A stretch of DNA of 64,000 nucleotides from JBFLYZ01 sp040756415 (GCA_040756415.1 JBFLYZ010000010.1:1-64000); one strand, 5' to 3'; positions 1 to 9,960 are shown, counted from the first letter of the stretch. The notes: generated by a model from the letters alone, not told the origin. Made by a program: numbers and translations.

Positions 1-303
1 CAATCGCAAAAGCCTGGCAAGAACCGATACGCCATAATTATTGTCACGCCTGCAGAATTGGGGTTATGCGCTGAAACCTAATAGACGACAATCAATGCCC
101 CTACTTATACGTCTACCTTTTGTGAAATGTTATAAAACGAAAAATGTTTTAGCTCAGTGCTATTTTTTTTGAGGTCAATAATTCAAATTGTCGCACGAAG
201 CTTAAACTTGTATCGGAGGCCTTCAAGTATTTTAGGATCGGTTGCTGCTGCCGGGATACCCCCAGCAGATCGGTTATGGATAAGAATGTATCTTTGAGCT
301 GTT
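1..303. other. Gene-free left edge and upstream region
   Basis: No gene can be supported here. One frame is open from base 1 to a stop at about 81 (27 codons) and could be the tail of a gene that begins outside the window, but its composition matches no recognisable family. The stretch from about 120 to 180 is AT-rich with a T8 run and would be the natural place for the promoter of the gene starting at 304, although I see no clean TAnnTTTG match. Confidence 0.4.
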
Positions 304-1068
304 ATGTTTTTCATCCTGTCCAAGATACTGGCCTTCCTGCTTTCGCCCATCACCTGGATCACCGTATTGCTTTTTTTTGCACTGTTTGCGAAAGCTCCGG
401 GGCGTAAGCGCAAGTTCCTGCTCTCGGGTATTTTTGTGCTGCTGTTCTTTTCAAACACCTTTATCTTTGACGAGTTCAACCGCCTATGGGAATACCCGGC
501 CATGCATGAGAAAGACCTCGAAGGGCCGTTTGACGCGGGTATCGTGCTGGGAAGCTTCACAGTATACGACCCGCAATACGACCGGTTGCAGTTCAACCGC
601 GGCAGCGACCGCTTATGGCAGGCCGTGAACCTTTATAAGAAGGGGAAAATAAAGAAGATCATATATGTGGGCGGCTCCGGCCGCCTGAACGATACGCCTT
701 ACAAGGATGGTGAGCTGATCAAGCGTTTTTTGTCCGGCCTGGGCATCCCGCAGGAAGACATCCTCCTGGAAACCGAATCCATGAACACGCATGAGAACGC
801 GGTCAATGCCAAGAAAGTGATCGGGAAAGAGCTGCCGGGCGGAAAATACCTTCTCATCACCTCGGCCTTTCACATGCGCAGGGCAAAGGCCTGCTTTAAA
901 AAGGAAGGGCTTATCGTTACGCCTTATACAACGGACCGTTATACCGGTAAACGCAAATTCCAGTTCGATCATGCGTTCATCCCCAATATCTATGCACTCC
1001 ATAGCTGGGATAACCTTATCCACGAAGTGGTGGGCATGATCACCTATAAGATCATGGGCTACGCTTAA
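304..1068 (+). CDS. YdcF/ElyC-type DUF218 membrane protein
   Basis: A 254-residue protein with two N-terminal membrane segments (about residues 4-25 and 36-52), followed by a DUF218 (SanA/YdcF/ElyC) domain from about residue 78 to 235. Visible family features are the GIVLG strand, the IIYVGGSG strand, the acidic E..S.NTHENA stretch and the LLITSAFHMRRA strand. Family members are linked to envelope biogenesis, but the reaction is not established, so only an envelope role is inferred. It is convergent with the aminopeptidase gene, and the two stop ends overlap by 4 bases. The ATG at 304 is favoured because the membrane segment begins there. Confidence 0.8.
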   Translation: MFFILSKILAFLLSPITWITVLLFFALFAKAPGRKRKFLLSGIFVLLFFSNTFIFDEFNRLWEYPAMHEKDLEGPFDAGIVLGSFTVYDPQYDRLQFNRGSDRLWQAVNLYKKGKIKKIIYVGGSGRLNDTPYKDGELIKRFLSGLGIPQEDILLETESMNTHENAVNAKKVIGKELPGGKYLLITSAFHMRRAKACFKKEGLIVTPYTTDRYTGKRKFQFDHAFIPNIYALHSWDNLIHEVVGMITYKIMGYA

Positions 1069-2759
1069 TCGGCTTTCCGTTTCAGGCTTTTGTTCTCCCT
1101 GCTGCCGAAGAGCATGATGCGGTCGTTAAAGGCGAATTCAGAGACGCCATCGGGAAGCGTCATGGCCTGAACTTTGGCTGTGGGATAGATCATTGTGCGC
1201 TTTCCGTTGCCCGTTACAAGCTCCACGGGCATAACAAAATCGCTGTCGGTGTTCTTCCAGCGGTAATAGAGCTTGCCGCCCGCGTAGCAGTATTCGATAA
1301 AGGGGGCCTTGCGCTTGCTCAGGTATTGTTTGAAGAACCAGGAATAGTCTTTTCCTGTTTTTTTGTTCACGAGCGCTATGAACGCATCGGATGTGACCTG
1401 CTTCATGCTGTTCTCCACGTGAAAGGTCTTGATGATATCGAAGAAGAGCGGGTCATCGGCAATGACCGAGCGCAGGGTATGGAGCGTCCAGGTGCCTTTC
1501 ATATATACGTCACCGTCCTTATAGCTGAAATATTTTCTGCCCATGGGCCCGATGAGGGGGCGCTTGTTCTTGATGGTCATGCGCTGCCAGTACAGGTAAT
1601 CGAGGTAGGCGTTCTTTCCCTGTATGTGCTCCACGTAGAGGGCCTCGCTGTAGGTGGCAAAGCCTTCCTGCAGCCACACGTGCGCCAGGTCGGAAGCGGA
1701 AAGGCTGTTGCCCCACCATTCGTGGGCGGTCTCGTGCAGGATAATGTAATCGAACCAGCCGTTGAAATCGTTCTTATAGCCGTTGCCGTAAGCGATGGCG
1801 GTCTGGTGCTCCATGCCCGCATAGGGCGATTCCACCAGCTTAAAGCCATCGCGGTAAAAGGGATACTCGCCAAAGGTCTTTTCAAAGAAGGCCAGGTGGT
1901 CTTTGAGCTGCTGGAAATGCTTTTGCGCCATGGTATAGTTCCAGGGCAATACGTAATGGTTCAGGGCCAGGGTCTTTCCCGTCACGGGGCTTTTATAGCT
2001 GTCGCTCAGGTGCCTGTACTTTCCTATGTATAAAGTAACGTTGTAATTGTTGATCGGGTAAGAGACGAACCAGCGGTAGGTATGTTCGGTCTTTGAAGAA
2101 AGGGAATCAATACCGCGGAACTGCCCGTTGCTGACGCAGAACAGCCCGGCAGGAACGGTGATGTTGATCAAGGTGCTGTCGGCCTCATCGGAGTTCTCGT
2201 CCTTGCAGGGCCACCAGAGGCTGGCCCCTTCGGTCTGGCAGGCCACGCCAATCCAGTCGTTCAGTTGCTTATCCTTTTTCCACACAAACCCTCCGTCCCA
2301 GGGCGGGCGCCTGGCCGGCAGGGGCTCGCCTTCATAGGCAACTTCAATGCTGAACCGCTCGCCCGCTTTTATTTTTTGAGGCGCGGTGATAAAGACCGCT
2401 CCGTGCTTACGCTCGTACTTGGCGGGCGAACCGTTGAATGTAATGCTGTTCGCGCGCATGTTCGGGTACAGGTCAACCTGAAGGACCTCAAAGGCGCTCA
2501 CAGCGCTGGCGTCAATCTTCACCTTGCCTTTCAGGTATTTTTTGAGCGGATCCACGGAAACGTGCAGCTCGTTGCAGGTAACATCATAGCAATCGCGCAG
2601 GGGCGAGCGCTCGCCACGCAATTTCTCTTCTTTCGAAAAACGGGGATAGCGGCCTTTCTTTTTGGGGTTATGCACCTCGCGGTGAAAGCCGAAAAGCCAG
2701 CCGCAGCCGGTACCGGTAACAAGCAACATGATAAGAAGATATACGAGCTGGCGTTTCAT
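1065..2759 (-). CDS. M1 family zinc aminopeptidase, exported
   Basis: A 564-residue metallopeptidase. The zinc site is HEXXH-X18-E: H342-E343-T-A-H346 with E365 in [10 protein letters not shown]. The upstream substrate-binding motif reads GMEHQ, the variant of GAMEN seen in many bacterial M1 enzymes. The N-terminus is a signal peptide ending near a cysteine at residue 19; the lipobox is imperfect, so a lipoprotein anchor is uncertain. At 564 residues it has the N-terminal beta domain and catalytic domain but lacks the long C-terminal helical domain of full-length PepN. Its ATG overlaps the stop of valS (ATGA), so the two are probably translationally coupled. It likely trims peptides in the periplasm or at the cell surface. 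Confidence 0.9.
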   Translation of the reverse strand: MKRQLVYLLIMLLVTGTGCGWLFGFHREVHNPKKKGRYPRFSKEEKLRGERSPLRDCYDVTCNELHVSVDPLKKYLKGKVKIDASAVSAFEVLQVDLYPNMRANSITFNGSPAKYERKHGAVFITAPQKIKAGERFSIEVAYEGEPLPARRPPWDGGFVWKKDKQLNDWIGVACQTEGASLWWPCKDENSDEADSTLINITVPAGLFCVSNGQFRGIDSLSSKTEHTYRWFVSYPINNYNVTLYIGKYRHLSDSYKSPVTGKTLALNHYVLPWNYTMAQKHFQQLKDHLAFFEKTFGEYPFYRDGFKLVESPYAGMEHQTAIAYGNGYKNDFNGWFDYIILHETAHEWWGNSLSASDLAHVWLQEGFATYSEALYVEHIQGKNAYLDYLYWQRMTIKNKRPLIGPMGRKYFSYKDGDVYMKGTWTLHTLRSVIADDPLFFDIIKTFHVENSMKQVTSDAFIALVNKKTGKDYSWFFKQYLSKRKAPFIEYCYAGGKLYYRWKNTDSDFVMPVELVTGNGKRTMIYPTAKVQAMTLPDGVSEFAFNDRIMLFGSRENKSLKRKAD

Positions 2760-5407
2760 GAGCGGGAAAGGGCGTTGAGCTGCTCTTCCAGGGCTTTGAT
2801 CTTGGCCAGGGCATCCGCCTCTTTCTTTTTCTCTACCTCCACCACTTCAGGCCTTGCGTTCTGAACGAATTTTTCGTTGGCCAGTTTTTTCTGAACGGAT
2901 TGCAGGAAGCCTTTGTTGTATTCCAGCTCCTTCGCTATCCGTTCTTTTTCTTCGCTCGTGTTCAGCGACTGCTGGATAGGAATAAAGAACTCGATAGTAC
3001 GCACGATAAAGCCATAGGCTTTATCGATCTTTTTCGTGGTGTACCGGTAGGAGCTGAGGTTGCACAGCTTAATGGCTATGGGGTCGAGGCGGCAGGGATC
3101 ATTGCGCTCGGTAGCGCTCAGCTCGAACACATCGAGCTTTTCCCTTGGCGATATGTTTTTCTGCTGCCTGAAGCTGCGTATGGTGGTAACCAGCTCTTTC
3201 AGCACCTCTATTTTACCGATGATGTCCTTGTCAAAATCCTGTCTCTTCGGCCAGTCGGCTATTATGATGCAATCCTTTTCTTTTCTTTCAGCGACCAGGT
3301 GCCAGATCTCTTCGGTAATAAAGGGCATGAAAGGGTGCAGGGCTTTCAGGATATCTTCAAAGAAATGAATGGTAGCGTTATAGGTGGCTTTATCCACAGG
3401 CCCCGATTTGCCTTCTGCGAACTCGGGCTTGATCATTTCGAGGTACCAGGAGCAGAAATCGTCCCATACCAGCTTATAGGTGGCCATCAGCGCTTCGGAT
3501 ATCCTGTACCTGGAGTATAGGTCGTTGATGATCTCCAGTTGCTCGCTGAAGCGGGCCGTAAACCATTCCACAGCGGTTTTAGTGGCGGCTGGCTGAGTCA
3601 TATCGGCTATCTCCCAGCCTTTCACCAGGCGGAAAGCGTTCCATATCTTATTGGCAAAGTTGCGGCCCTGCTCGCAGTAGCTTTCATCAAAGAGCAGGTC
3701 GTTGCCGGCAGGGGAGCAGAGCAGCATGCCCACGCGCACGCCATCGGCACCGTATTTGTCCATCAGGTCCAGGGGATCGGGCGAGTTGCCCAGCGATTTG
3801 CTCATCTTGCGGCCCAGTTTATCGCGCACTATGCCGGTCAGGTACACGTTGGTGAAAGGCTTATCGCCCATGTATTCGTACCCGGCAATGATCATGCGGG
3901 CCACCCAGAAGAACAAAATCTCAGGGGCAGTGACCAGGTCGTTGGTCGGATAGTAATACTTCAGGTCGGCATTGGGCTTTTTGGTGCGGATCACATCCGG
4001 GTCGAAGACCGTGATGGGCCAGAGCCAGGAGCTGAACCAGGTATCGAGCACATCCTCATCCTGCCGCACATCCTTTTCCGCGCAGGATGGATTGATCGCT
4101 TTCAGTTTTCCGAAAGCCTCCTGTTTTGTCTTGCACACCACCGTATTCCCAGCGCCATCGTACCAGGCCGGTATCCTTTGCCCCCACCAGAGCTGGCGCG
4201 AAATGCACCAGTCGTGCACGTTCTCCATCCAGTGCCGGTAGGTATTGATGAACTTATCGGGTATGAGGTGAATGTTCCCGTTCAGCACGTTTTCCAGGGC
4301 AGGCCTGGCCAGGGTATCCATTTTCAGGAACCACTGCATCGAAAGCCTGGGTTCAATCACCGCGTCCGTCCGCTCGCTGTAACCTACCTTGTTTTTAATG
4401 TCTTCAGTCTTTACCAACTGACCAAGCGCCTCAATGTCCTTTACGATCTTTTTACGCACGGCAAAGCGGTCTTCGCCCACATAGAACCGCGCGGCAGGGC
4501 TCATCTTACCATCGGGCGCAATGGTATCGATCACTTCCAGCTTATGCTTAATGCCGAGCTGGTGATCGTTCACATCGTGAGCGGGCGTAACCTTGAGGGC
4601 TCCCGTTCCGAATTCCATCGTCACGTACTCATCGAAGATGATGGGAACCGGGCGGTTCACGATCGGCACGATGGCCTTTTTTCCTTTCAGGTGCTTATAG
4701 CGCTCATCGTTCGGGTTCACGCAAACAGCGGTATCGCCCAGTATGGTTTCGGGGCGCGTGGTGGCGATGGTGATCCAGTCATCCGCGCTGCCTTCTATTT
4801 TATACCTGACATAATAAAGTTTCGAGCTAACCTCTTTGTAATTCACCTCTTCGTCCGACACGGCCGTGAGGCCCTGCGGATCCCAGTTCACCATGCGCGT
4901 GCCGCGGTAGATGTATCCTTTATTATAGAGATCGATAAAAACATCAATGACCGCTTCGCTCAGCTTCTCTTCCATGGTAAAGCGGGTGCGGTCCCAGTCG
5001 CAGGAGGCGCCCAGCTTCTCGAGCTGCTTCAGGATGATGCCGCCATATTTCTCTTTCCACTCCCAGGCATGCCGGAGGAACTCCTCCCGGCCGATATCCG
5101 ATTTATCGATGCCTTTCTCTTTCAGCAGGGCCACTACCTTGGCTTCGGTAGCAATGGAAGCGTGATCGGTTCCCGGCACCCAGCAGGCATTCCTGCCCAT
5201 CATGCGCGCCCTGCGTATCAGCACGTCCTGTATGGTGTTATTGAGCATGTGGCCCATGTGCAGCACTCCCGTAACATTGGGCGGGGGGATCACGATGGTG
5301 TAGGGCTCGCGCTGGTCGGGTACGGAGCGGAAGAATTTTTTCTCCATCCAGTACGCGTACCACTTGCTTTCAACCGCTTTGGGGTCGTATGTTTTGGCTA
5401 TTTCCAT
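2756..5407 (-). CDS. valS: Valine--tRNA ligase
   Basis: An 883-residue class I aminoacyl-tRNA synthetase that charges tRNA-Val in the cytoplasm. The HIGH motif appears as H50-M-G-H53 within [13 protein letters not shown], and the KMSKS motif is at residues 534-538. The middle of the protein carries the editing (CP1) region, including [13 protein letters not shown]. The C-terminus is the coiled-coil arm typical of ValRS, rich in K and E. The length is normal for Bacteroidota ValRS. It is the first gene of a two-gene unit with the M1 peptidase downstream. A TAAATTTG element (minus strand) lies 11 bases before the ATG. Confidence 0.97.
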   Translation of the reverse strand: MEIAKTYDPKAVESKWYAYWMEKKFFRSVPDQREPYTIVIPPPNVTGVLHMGHMLNNTIQDVLIRRARMMGRNACWVPGTDHASIATEAKVVALLKEKGIDKSDIGREEFLRHAWEWKEKYGGIILKQLEKLGASCDWDRTRFTMEEKLSEAVIDVFIDLYNKGYIYRGTRMVNWDPQGLTAVSDEEVNYKEVSSKLYYVRYKIEGSADDWITIATTRPETILGDTAVCVNPNDERYKHLKGKKAIVPIVNRPVPIIFDEYVTMEFGTGALKVTPAHDVNDHQLGIKHKLEVIDTIAPDGKMSPAARFYVGEDRFAVRKKIVKDIEALGQLVKTEDIKNKVGYSERTDAVIEPRLSMQWFLKMDTLARPALENVLNGNIHLIPDKFINTYRHWMENVHDWCISRQLWWGQRIPAWYDGAGNTVVCKTKQEAFGKLKAINPSCAEKDVRQDEDVLDTWFSSWLWPITVFDPDVIRTKKPNADLKYYYPTNDLVTAPEILFFWVARMIIAGYEYMGDKPFTNVYLTGIVRDKLGRKMSKSLGNSPDPLDLMDKYGADGVRVGMLLCSPAGNDLLFDESYCEQGRNFANKIWNAFRLVKGWEIADMTQPAATKTAVEWFTARFSEQLEIINDLYSRYRISEALMATYKLVWDDFCSWYLEMIKPEFAEGKSGPVDKATYNATIHFFEDILKALHPFMPFITEEIWHLVAERKEKDCIIIADWPKRQDFDKDIIGKIEVLKELVTTIRSFRQQKNISPREKLDVFELSATERNDPCRLDPIAIKLCNLSSYRYTTKKIDKAYGFIVRTIEFFIPIQQSLNTSEEKERIAKELEYNKGFLQSVQKKLANEKFVQNARPEVVEVEKKKEADALAKIKALEEQLNALSRS

Positions 5408-5417
5408 GCAAGGACAG

Positions 5418-5425
5418 CAAATTTA
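5418..5425 (-). promoter_or_regulatory. Candidate -7 element for valS
   Basis: On the minus strand this reads TAAATTTG, an exact match to the Bacteroidota -7 consensus TAnnTTTG. It lies 11 bases upstream of the valS ATG, implying a very short leader. No TTG-type -33 box was found at the expected spacing, so the call is tentative. Confidence 0.35.
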
Positions 5426-5482
5426 CAGTTTTCGCCTATTCATGGAATAATTATTGATGCTTTTCGGGAAACCAGCACACTC

Positions 5483-5914
5483 ATGAAGAACATGTACATC
5501 TGCTTCGCGCTTTTCCTTCTGCCGCTGATACAGGTAAAGGCGCAAACCCCGGCCGATACGACCCAGGGAGCGGTCATTACTTTCGAGACCATCGTGATCG
5601 ATTACGGCACGGTGGATTATAATGCTGACGGCAACCGCGAGTTCACCTTCAAAAATACGGGCAATGAGCCGCTGATCATTACGGATGTGATACGGGGCTG
5701 CGGCTGCACCACGCCTTCCGTTCCCAAGGACCCCGTCAAGCCCGGTGAAACGGGCGTGATTAAAGTGCATTATGACACCAAGCGGGCAGGCGCCTTTGAG
5801 AAAACCCTTACGGTGACCTCCAATGCAGCCAACGGTACGGTCATCCTGAAGATCAAAGGCACGGTGAAACCCAATACCAATACCTCCGGCACCACGGCCC
5901 CTCAGCAAAAGTGA
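5483..5914 (+). CDS. Exported DUF1573 protein, copy 1
   Basis: A 143-residue protein with a signal peptide (MKNMYICFALFLLP, cleavage near VKAQ) and one DUF1573 domain, an Ig-like beta sandwich. It carries the family hallmark CGCT preceded by a further cysteine-rich turn (RGCGCTTPS), and the PVKPGETGVIKVHYDTKR stretch. The open frame runs far upstream through the antisense of valS, but the ATG at 5483 is chosen because the signal peptide starts there and the upstream part overlaps valS. It heads three consecutive DUF1573 genes and most resembles the third. The molecular function of DUF1573 proteins is not established; it is inferred to be periplasmic or surface-exposed. Confidence 0.85.
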   Translation: MKNMYICFALFLLPLIQVKAQTPADTTQGAVITFETIVIDYGTVDYNADGNREFTFKNTGNEPLIITDVIRGCGCTTPSVPKDPVKPGETGVIKVHYDTKRAGAFEKTLTVTSNAANGTVILKIKGTVKPNTNTSGTTAPQQK

Positions 5915-6017
5915 GCTGAAAAACAGGCGCTTTCACCCGGGACCAGGGGAAAACGATTCATAATTGATTTTCAGGCTATTTTGGCATGATTTTCGATGTA
6001 TTTCCGCCTTGCGAAAC

Positions 6018-6049
6018 TTGCGTTCTGAAAACTAAAAACATTAAATTTG
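6018..6049 (+). promoter_or_regulatory. Candidate promoter for second DUF1573 gene
   Basis: TTG at 6018-6020, a 21-base spacer, then TAAATTTG at 6042-6049. Both boxes fit the Bacteroidota promoter (-33 TTG or TTTG, -7 TAnnTTTG). The start codon follows at 6070, giving a leader of about 14 bases. Confidence 0.55.
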
Positions 6050-6069
6050 CATTTCAAATACGATTTACC

Positions 6070-6540
6070 ATGAAAAAGGTCCTTCTTGTAAGCAGTATTC
6101 TTTTCCTGGGCGCCCTTACGGCCATGGCACAGGATAACACCACGCCTCCGCCCACGCCTCCGAATCCCAATGCACCGGAGATCACCTTCGAGGTAAGCGT
6201 TCACGATTTCGGAACCTTGCAGAAGGGCGCGGAATGCGTGTACGAGTTCAAGTTCACCAATACGGGCAAGGAGCCCCTGGTGATCGAAAAGGCCGAGGCG
6301 ACATGCGGCTGTACCGTACCTTCAACGCCCAAAGAGCCCATCATGCCGGGTAAAACGGGGGTGATCAAGGTGAAATACGACAGCAACCGCGTGGGCATGT
6401 TCACCAAGGATGTTAAAGTATTTTCCAATGCCAAGACCAACCCGGCCATCATTACGATAAAAGGCAAGATCGAGGCTCCGCCCAAGGAAGAAACCTTCCC
6501 GGGCAACAACAACAGCACCAATTCATCTGTCCAGCAATAA
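6070..6540 (+). CDS. Exported DUF1573 protein, copy 2
   Basis: A 156-residue protein: signal peptide ending at AMAQ, a proline-rich linker (TTPPPTPPNPNAP), one DUF1573 domain containing ATCGCTVPS, and an N/S/Q-rich tail. The longer open frame begins at 5986, but the signal peptide and a good upstream promoter place the start at ATG 6070. It is more diverged from copies 1 and 3 than they are from each other (FGTLQKGAECVYEFKF against YGTxxYNxxGxREFxFK). It lies 20 bases upstream of copy 3, so the two are probably cotranscribed. No specific function can be given. Confidence 0.85.
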   Translation: MKKVLLVSSILFLGALTAMAQDNTTPPPTPPNPNAPEITFEVSVHDFGTLQKGAECVYEFKFTNTGKEPLVIEKAEATCGCTVPSTPKEPIMPGKTGVIKVKYDSNRVGMFTKDVKVFSNAKTNPAIITIKGKIEAPPKEETFPGNNNSTNSSVQQ

Positions 6541-6560
6541 CAATTAACAAACCTAAGCCA

Positions 6561-7028
6561 ATGAAAAAAATCATGATGTCGGTCGCTCTTGTGGCGATAG
6601 CCCTGTTCGCTGCAGCGCAGACGAACACCACGCCTACGAATTCTCCCGGGAGCACAACCACGGAGAACCCGAATGCCCCGGAGATCACATTTGAGACGGT
6701 GGTGATCGACTACGGAACGATAGAGTACAATTCCAATGGCGACCGCGAATTCAAGTTCAAGAACACCGGTAAGGAGCCGCTTATCATTACCAGCGCCACG
6801 GGTTCCTGCGGCTGTACCGTGCCCACTCCTCCCAAGGATCCTGTAAAGCCGGGCGAGACCGCAACCATCAAGGTGCATTATGATACCAAGCGGGTAGGCA
6901 ATTTTGAGAAGACCATTACGGTGGTATCCAATGCCAAGAACGCTACCGTTGTGCTCAAGATCAAGGGAACGGTAAAGCCCGATGCCAATACCCAGCAGAA
7001 CCAGACTCCCGCTCCCAAGCAGAACTAA
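6561..7028 (+). CDS. Exported DUF1573 protein, copy 3
   Basis: A 155-residue protein with a signal peptide (MKKIMMSVALVAIALFAAAQ), a T/N/S-rich linker, a DUF1573 domain with GSCGCTVPT, and a Q/N/P-rich tail. The ITFETVVIDYG and PVKPGETATIKVHYDTKR stretches are close to those in copy 1, which suggests the duplication that made copies 1 and 3 is younger than the split from copy 2. It is followed by a strong intrinsic terminator. The function of the family is unknown. Confidence 0.88.
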   Translation: MKKIMMSVALVAIALFAAAQTNTTPTNSPGSTTTENPNAPEITFETVVIDYGTIEYNSNGDREFKFKNTGKEPLIITSATGSCGCTVPTPPKDPVKPGETATIKVHYDTKRVGNFEKTITVVSNAKNATVVLKIKGTVKPDANTQQNQTPAPKQN

Positions 7029-7051
7029 GGCATTTTACCCGAAGCATACCG

Positions 7052-7084
7052 GAGCCTGCCGTTAAGCGGCAGGCTCTGTTTTTT
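7052..7084 (+). terminator. Intrinsic terminator after DUF1573 cluster
   Basis: A 9-10 bp perfect stem (7052-7060 with 7068-7076, small TTAAG loop) is followed by TGTTTTTTA. It closes the DUF1573 transcript. A near-consensus -7 box (TACCTTTA, 7087-7094) for the next gene follows at once. Confidence 0.85.
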
Positions 7085-7115
7085 ATTACCTTTAGGGTCC
7101 TGTAAAAAAGAAAAC

Positions 7116-8339
7116 ATGCCGAAGATATCAGACAAGGGAAGGGTGATGCCTCCCTCTCCCATCCGCAAGCTGGTGCCGTATGCCGAAAAGGCCAAGAAAG
7201 AAGGTAAAAAGGTATATCACCTGAACATCGGCCAGCCCGACATAGAAACCCCGGATACCTTATTGAACGCCATTAAGAACTTTCAGCCCAGGGTGGTGGA
7301 GTACAGCCATTCGGCAGGGATAGAAAGCTACAGGAAAAAGCTGGCATCGTATTACAAGAGCCACCGCATCAACGTGGATTATACGGATATCATCATCACC
7401 ACCGGAGGATCGGAAGCCATCGAGATCGCGATGATGACCTGCATGAATCCCGGTGACGAGCTGATTATTCCCGAGCCCTTTTATGCCAATTACAACGGCT
7501 TTTCCACCCAGGCTGGCGTAAAGGTGGTGCCCATACGCTCTTCGATCGAAACGGGTTTCGCGCTGCCGCCCATAGCGGAGTTCGAGAAAGTGATCGGTCC
7601 CAGGACCAGGGCCATTATGATCTGCAATCCCGGTAACCCTACCGGCTACCTGTATACGCGCGAAGAGCTGGAATCGCTGAAGGCTCTGGTAAAGAAATAT
7701 GACCTGTTCCTGTTCTCCGATGAGGTGTACCGCGAGTTCTGTTACGATAACAAGCAATACGTTTCGGTGATGCACCTGGATGCGGTGGAGGACAACGTGG
7801 TGCTGCTCGACTCCGTATCGAAGCGGTACAGCGCCTGCGGAGCGCGCATAGGGGCCCTGGTCTCGAAGAACAAGGAAGTGATGGAAACGGCTTTGAAGTT
7901 CGCCCAGGCGCGGCTCAGCCCTCCTACCTTCGGGCAGGTGGCTGCCGAGGCGGCCATCGATACGCCCGCATCCTATTTCGAAAAGGTGAAGGCGGAGTAT
8001 GTGGCCCGCAGAAACTTTGTGGTGGATGCCATCAACAAAATGGAAGGGGCCTTTTGCCCTAAGCCCAGCGGTGCCTTTTACTGCATAGCCCGCCTGCCCA
8101 TCGATAATTCAGATAGGTTCTGCCAGTGGTTGCTGGAAAGCTTCAGCCATAAGAACCAGACGGTGATGCTGGCGCCCGCCACGGGCTTTTATTCCCGCCC
8201 CGACCTGGGTACGGACGAGGTGCGCATAGCCTATGTGCTTAACCTGGAAGACCTGAAGAACGCCATGGAATGCCTGGATGAGGCGCTCAAGGTGTATCCG
8301 GGAAGGACAGTAAGGAAAGAAAAGGTAGCCGTGGGCTGA
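7116..8339 (+). CDS. PLP-dependent aminotransferase, aspartate aminotransferase family
   Basis: A 407-residue fold-type I, class I/II aminotransferase. Recognisable features are the cofactor-binding TTGGSEAIEIAM segment, the substrate/PLP loop NPGNPTGYLYT, the DEVYREF segment, and the Schiff-base lysine K236 in DSVSKRYSACGAR. The C-terminal arginine region for the substrate carboxylate (EVRIAYVLN) is present. It is a cytoplasmic enzyme that transfers an amino group between an amino acid and 2-oxoglutarate. Aspartate is the most likely substrate, but aromatic or alanine specificity cannot be excluded. It stands alone between two terminators. Confidence 0.9.
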   Translation: MPKISDKGRVMPPSPIRKLVPYAEKAKKEGKKVYHLNIGQPDIETPDTLLNAIKNFQPRVVEYSHSAGIESYRKKLASYYKSHRINVDYTDIIITTGGSEAIEIAMMTCMNPGDELIIPEPFYANYNGFSTQAGVKVVPIRSSIETGFALPPIAEFEKVIGPRTRAIMICNPGNPTGYLYTREELESLKALVKKYDLFLFSDEVYREFCYDNKQYVSVMHLDAVEDNVVLLDSVSKRYSACGARIGALVSKNKEVMETALKFAQARLSPPTFGQVAAEAAIDTPASYFEKVKAEYVARRNFVVDAINKMEGAFCPKPSGAFYCIARLPIDNSDRFCQWLLESFSHKNQTVMLAPATGFYSRPDLGTDEVRIAYVLNLEDLKNAMECLDEALKVYPGRTVRKEKVAVG

Positions 8340-8345
8340 AAATAA

Positions 8346-8371
8346 AAAGACCCGGATAGGCCCGGGTCTTT
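8346..8371. terminator. Bidirectional terminator between convergent genes
   Basis: A perfect 10-bp stem (8346-8355 with 8362-8371) and 6-base loop ATAGGC. Read on the minus strand, the stem is followed by TTTTTATTTT, a strong terminator for the gene ending at 8392. On the plus strand the T-run is shorter, but the hairpin can also stop the aminotransferase transcript. Confidence 0.85.
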
Positions 8372-8391
8372 CAATAAGTATTTTTTCGTTT

Positions 8392-9960
8392 TTACTCCTT
8401 CACTACTTTCTTGGTCCTGACCGTATCGCCTGTTCGCAGCTTGACCAGGTAAATCCCGGATGAAAGGTTTTTAATATTCACCATGCAGGTGTTGGAGCCT
8501 GATGCAAACTCCTTTTCTTCTATGGGGCTTGCCACCAGTTTGCCCGTCATATCATACAGTTCTATGCTTACCGTGCTTTTTTCGGGAAGATAAAAATCCA
8601 CAGTCACTTCGTCATTAGCAGGCGAGGGGTAGGGCGCGTATAGCTGTGGAGTAACGATCATATCGGGGTTGTTCTCCACACCGAGCACCGCAGAAGAATC
8701 CAGGATGATGTTCTCGTCACCGGGCAGATAATAGGTCCAGGCAAAATAAACGATCATCATCTCGTCCGTGGTGGATTCGCCCGCTACAACCGTCTGGGGC
8801 GGGTTGTTGGGATTGTTCGGGTTGTTCACCGTATTGTCATAGGTGGCTTCGGCTTTCAGCCAACTGTTCATGGGTATCTTGGTCACCTTCCTGAAATTGT
8901 AGAAGCCCTGCCAGTGAAAATCCCATTTGGGTATGTTGATCAGGGGAATGGTATCCCCGTTGGGATCGACCGCGTAGGACTTTATCTTCTGGCCGATGAG
9001 GTGCATATGCGGTGCAATGCTGATCAGCGAAACGTTAATGGGAACAAAATACTGCTCTGAAAATGATTTCACCTGATTGGCCGGTATGATCAGGGCAGGC
9101 GTGATATTGGTCACGTGGTTAAGAATGGGATCGAGGTAGACCTCGCGCATGGAGCCGCCCTGCAGCTTGAGCAGGATACGCGTTGAATCCACCTGGTTGG
9201 TAATGCCGCCCGGGTAATGGATCTGCAAAATGATGTATGAGTTCGCAAGGAACTTAACGCCCATGCCCACAGGATACCTGGCTATGCCTGCATCACCGGG
9301 CACCCAGCCGCCAATGAGCTCGGCCGTGTTGGACCCCACACCTCCAAAGCTGGTATAGCCCGGTCCCGGATCATTATTATCGAGGTTAACGGGGGTTTGC
9401 GAGGTATCCTGGTAAGCCAGCACGTGATGCACGATCTGCCTGTTGCCGGGAATGATCTCGATCTCCTTAATGTATTGCGTGGTGCCTACCCCGCTGGGAA
9501 TAACGAAACACCTGTACAGGTCAGTGGTGGTATTTACCGTATATACCGGCATGGTAAGGTCTACCGTGGGATTTGTCATGGTAGCGCCCGTGTTGTAAAC
9601 GGGCGGGGTGGGAGCGTTGGAAAGGTTGCCGGAGGGAGTTCCGCCATTTACCCAGGCATCTATGGCAGCGACCTCTGCGGGTGAAAGGATCCGCTCATGG
9701 GCCAGCCTCTTATAGGTCGTATCGGGCGGCCAGGGCGGCATGATCCCGTTCGTGACATTGTATTGGATCATAGGGGCAATGGAGACAGCCTCGCTGTACG
9801 TGATCAGCGGGTACATGTTGGCAATGCCATTCGTGTTGTGGCATTTGGTGCAATTGTTATAAAAAATGGGAGCGATGTCCTCGGCCCAGGTTGGCGTGGT
9901 TTGCGCATCGGCACGCATAACAAAGGCAAGGCCGGAAAGGAGTAAAAGTCCAGATCTCAT
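8392..9960 (-). CDS. Exported cytochrome c / copper type II monooxygenase fusion with T9SS tail
   Basis: A 522-residue protein in four parts. A signal peptide covers residues 1-20. A small cytochrome c-like domain follows, with heme site C37-T-K-C40-H41 and a probable distal Met in IMPPWPPD. A domain with the ligand pattern of peptidylglycine alpha-hydroxylating monooxygenase comes next: H178-H179 and H248 for one copper, H318-M-H320 and M401 (in TDEMM) for the other. The last 85 or so residues are a T9SS type A sorting domain (YPSPANDEV to the KKVVKE end). All six copper ligands expected from the family are present, so it could be catalytically competent. The heme domain could supply electrons in place of ascorbate; this is inference. 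The substrate is unknown. It is monocistronic. Confidence 0.82.
   Translation of the reverse strand: MRSGLLLLSGLAFVMRADAQTTPTWAEDIAPIFYNNCTKCHNTNGIANMYPLITYSEAVSIAPMIQYNVTNGIMPPWPPDTTYKRLAHERILSPAEVAAIDAWVNGGTPSGNLSNAPTPPVYNTGATMTNPTVDLTMPVYTVNTTTDLYRCFVIPSGVGTTQYIKEIEIIPGNRQIVHHVLAYQDTSQTPVNLDNNDPGPGYTSFGGVGSNTAELIGGWVPGDAGIARYPVGMGVKFLANSYIILQIHYPGGITNQVDSTRILLKLQGGSMREVYLDPILNHVTNITPALIIPANQVKSFSEQYFVPINVSLISIAPHMHLIGQKIKSYAVDPNGDTIPLINIPKWDFHWQGFYNFRKVTKIPMNSWLKAEATYDNTVNNPNNPNNPPQTVVAGESTTDEMMIVYFAWTYYLPGDENIILDSSAVLGVENNPDMIVTPQLYAPYPSPANDEVTVDFYLPEKSTVSIELYDMTGKLVASPIEEKEFASGSNTCMVNIKNLSSGIYLVKLRTGDTVRTKKVVKE

Noticed and set aside
1..81. Possible C-terminal end of an upstream gene
   Set aside because: The frame is open but only 27 codons are visible, with no recognisable motif. 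It is too little to call as a gene.
1326..2033. Plus-strand 235-codon frame within the aminopeptidase gene
   Set aside because: Antisense shadow of a gene with a complete zinc site; no signal or motif of its own.
3539..5482. Long open frame on the plus strand across valS
   Set aside because: It is antisense to an intact valS with all motifs. Only the last part, from ATG 5483, is a real DUF1573 gene with its own signal peptide.
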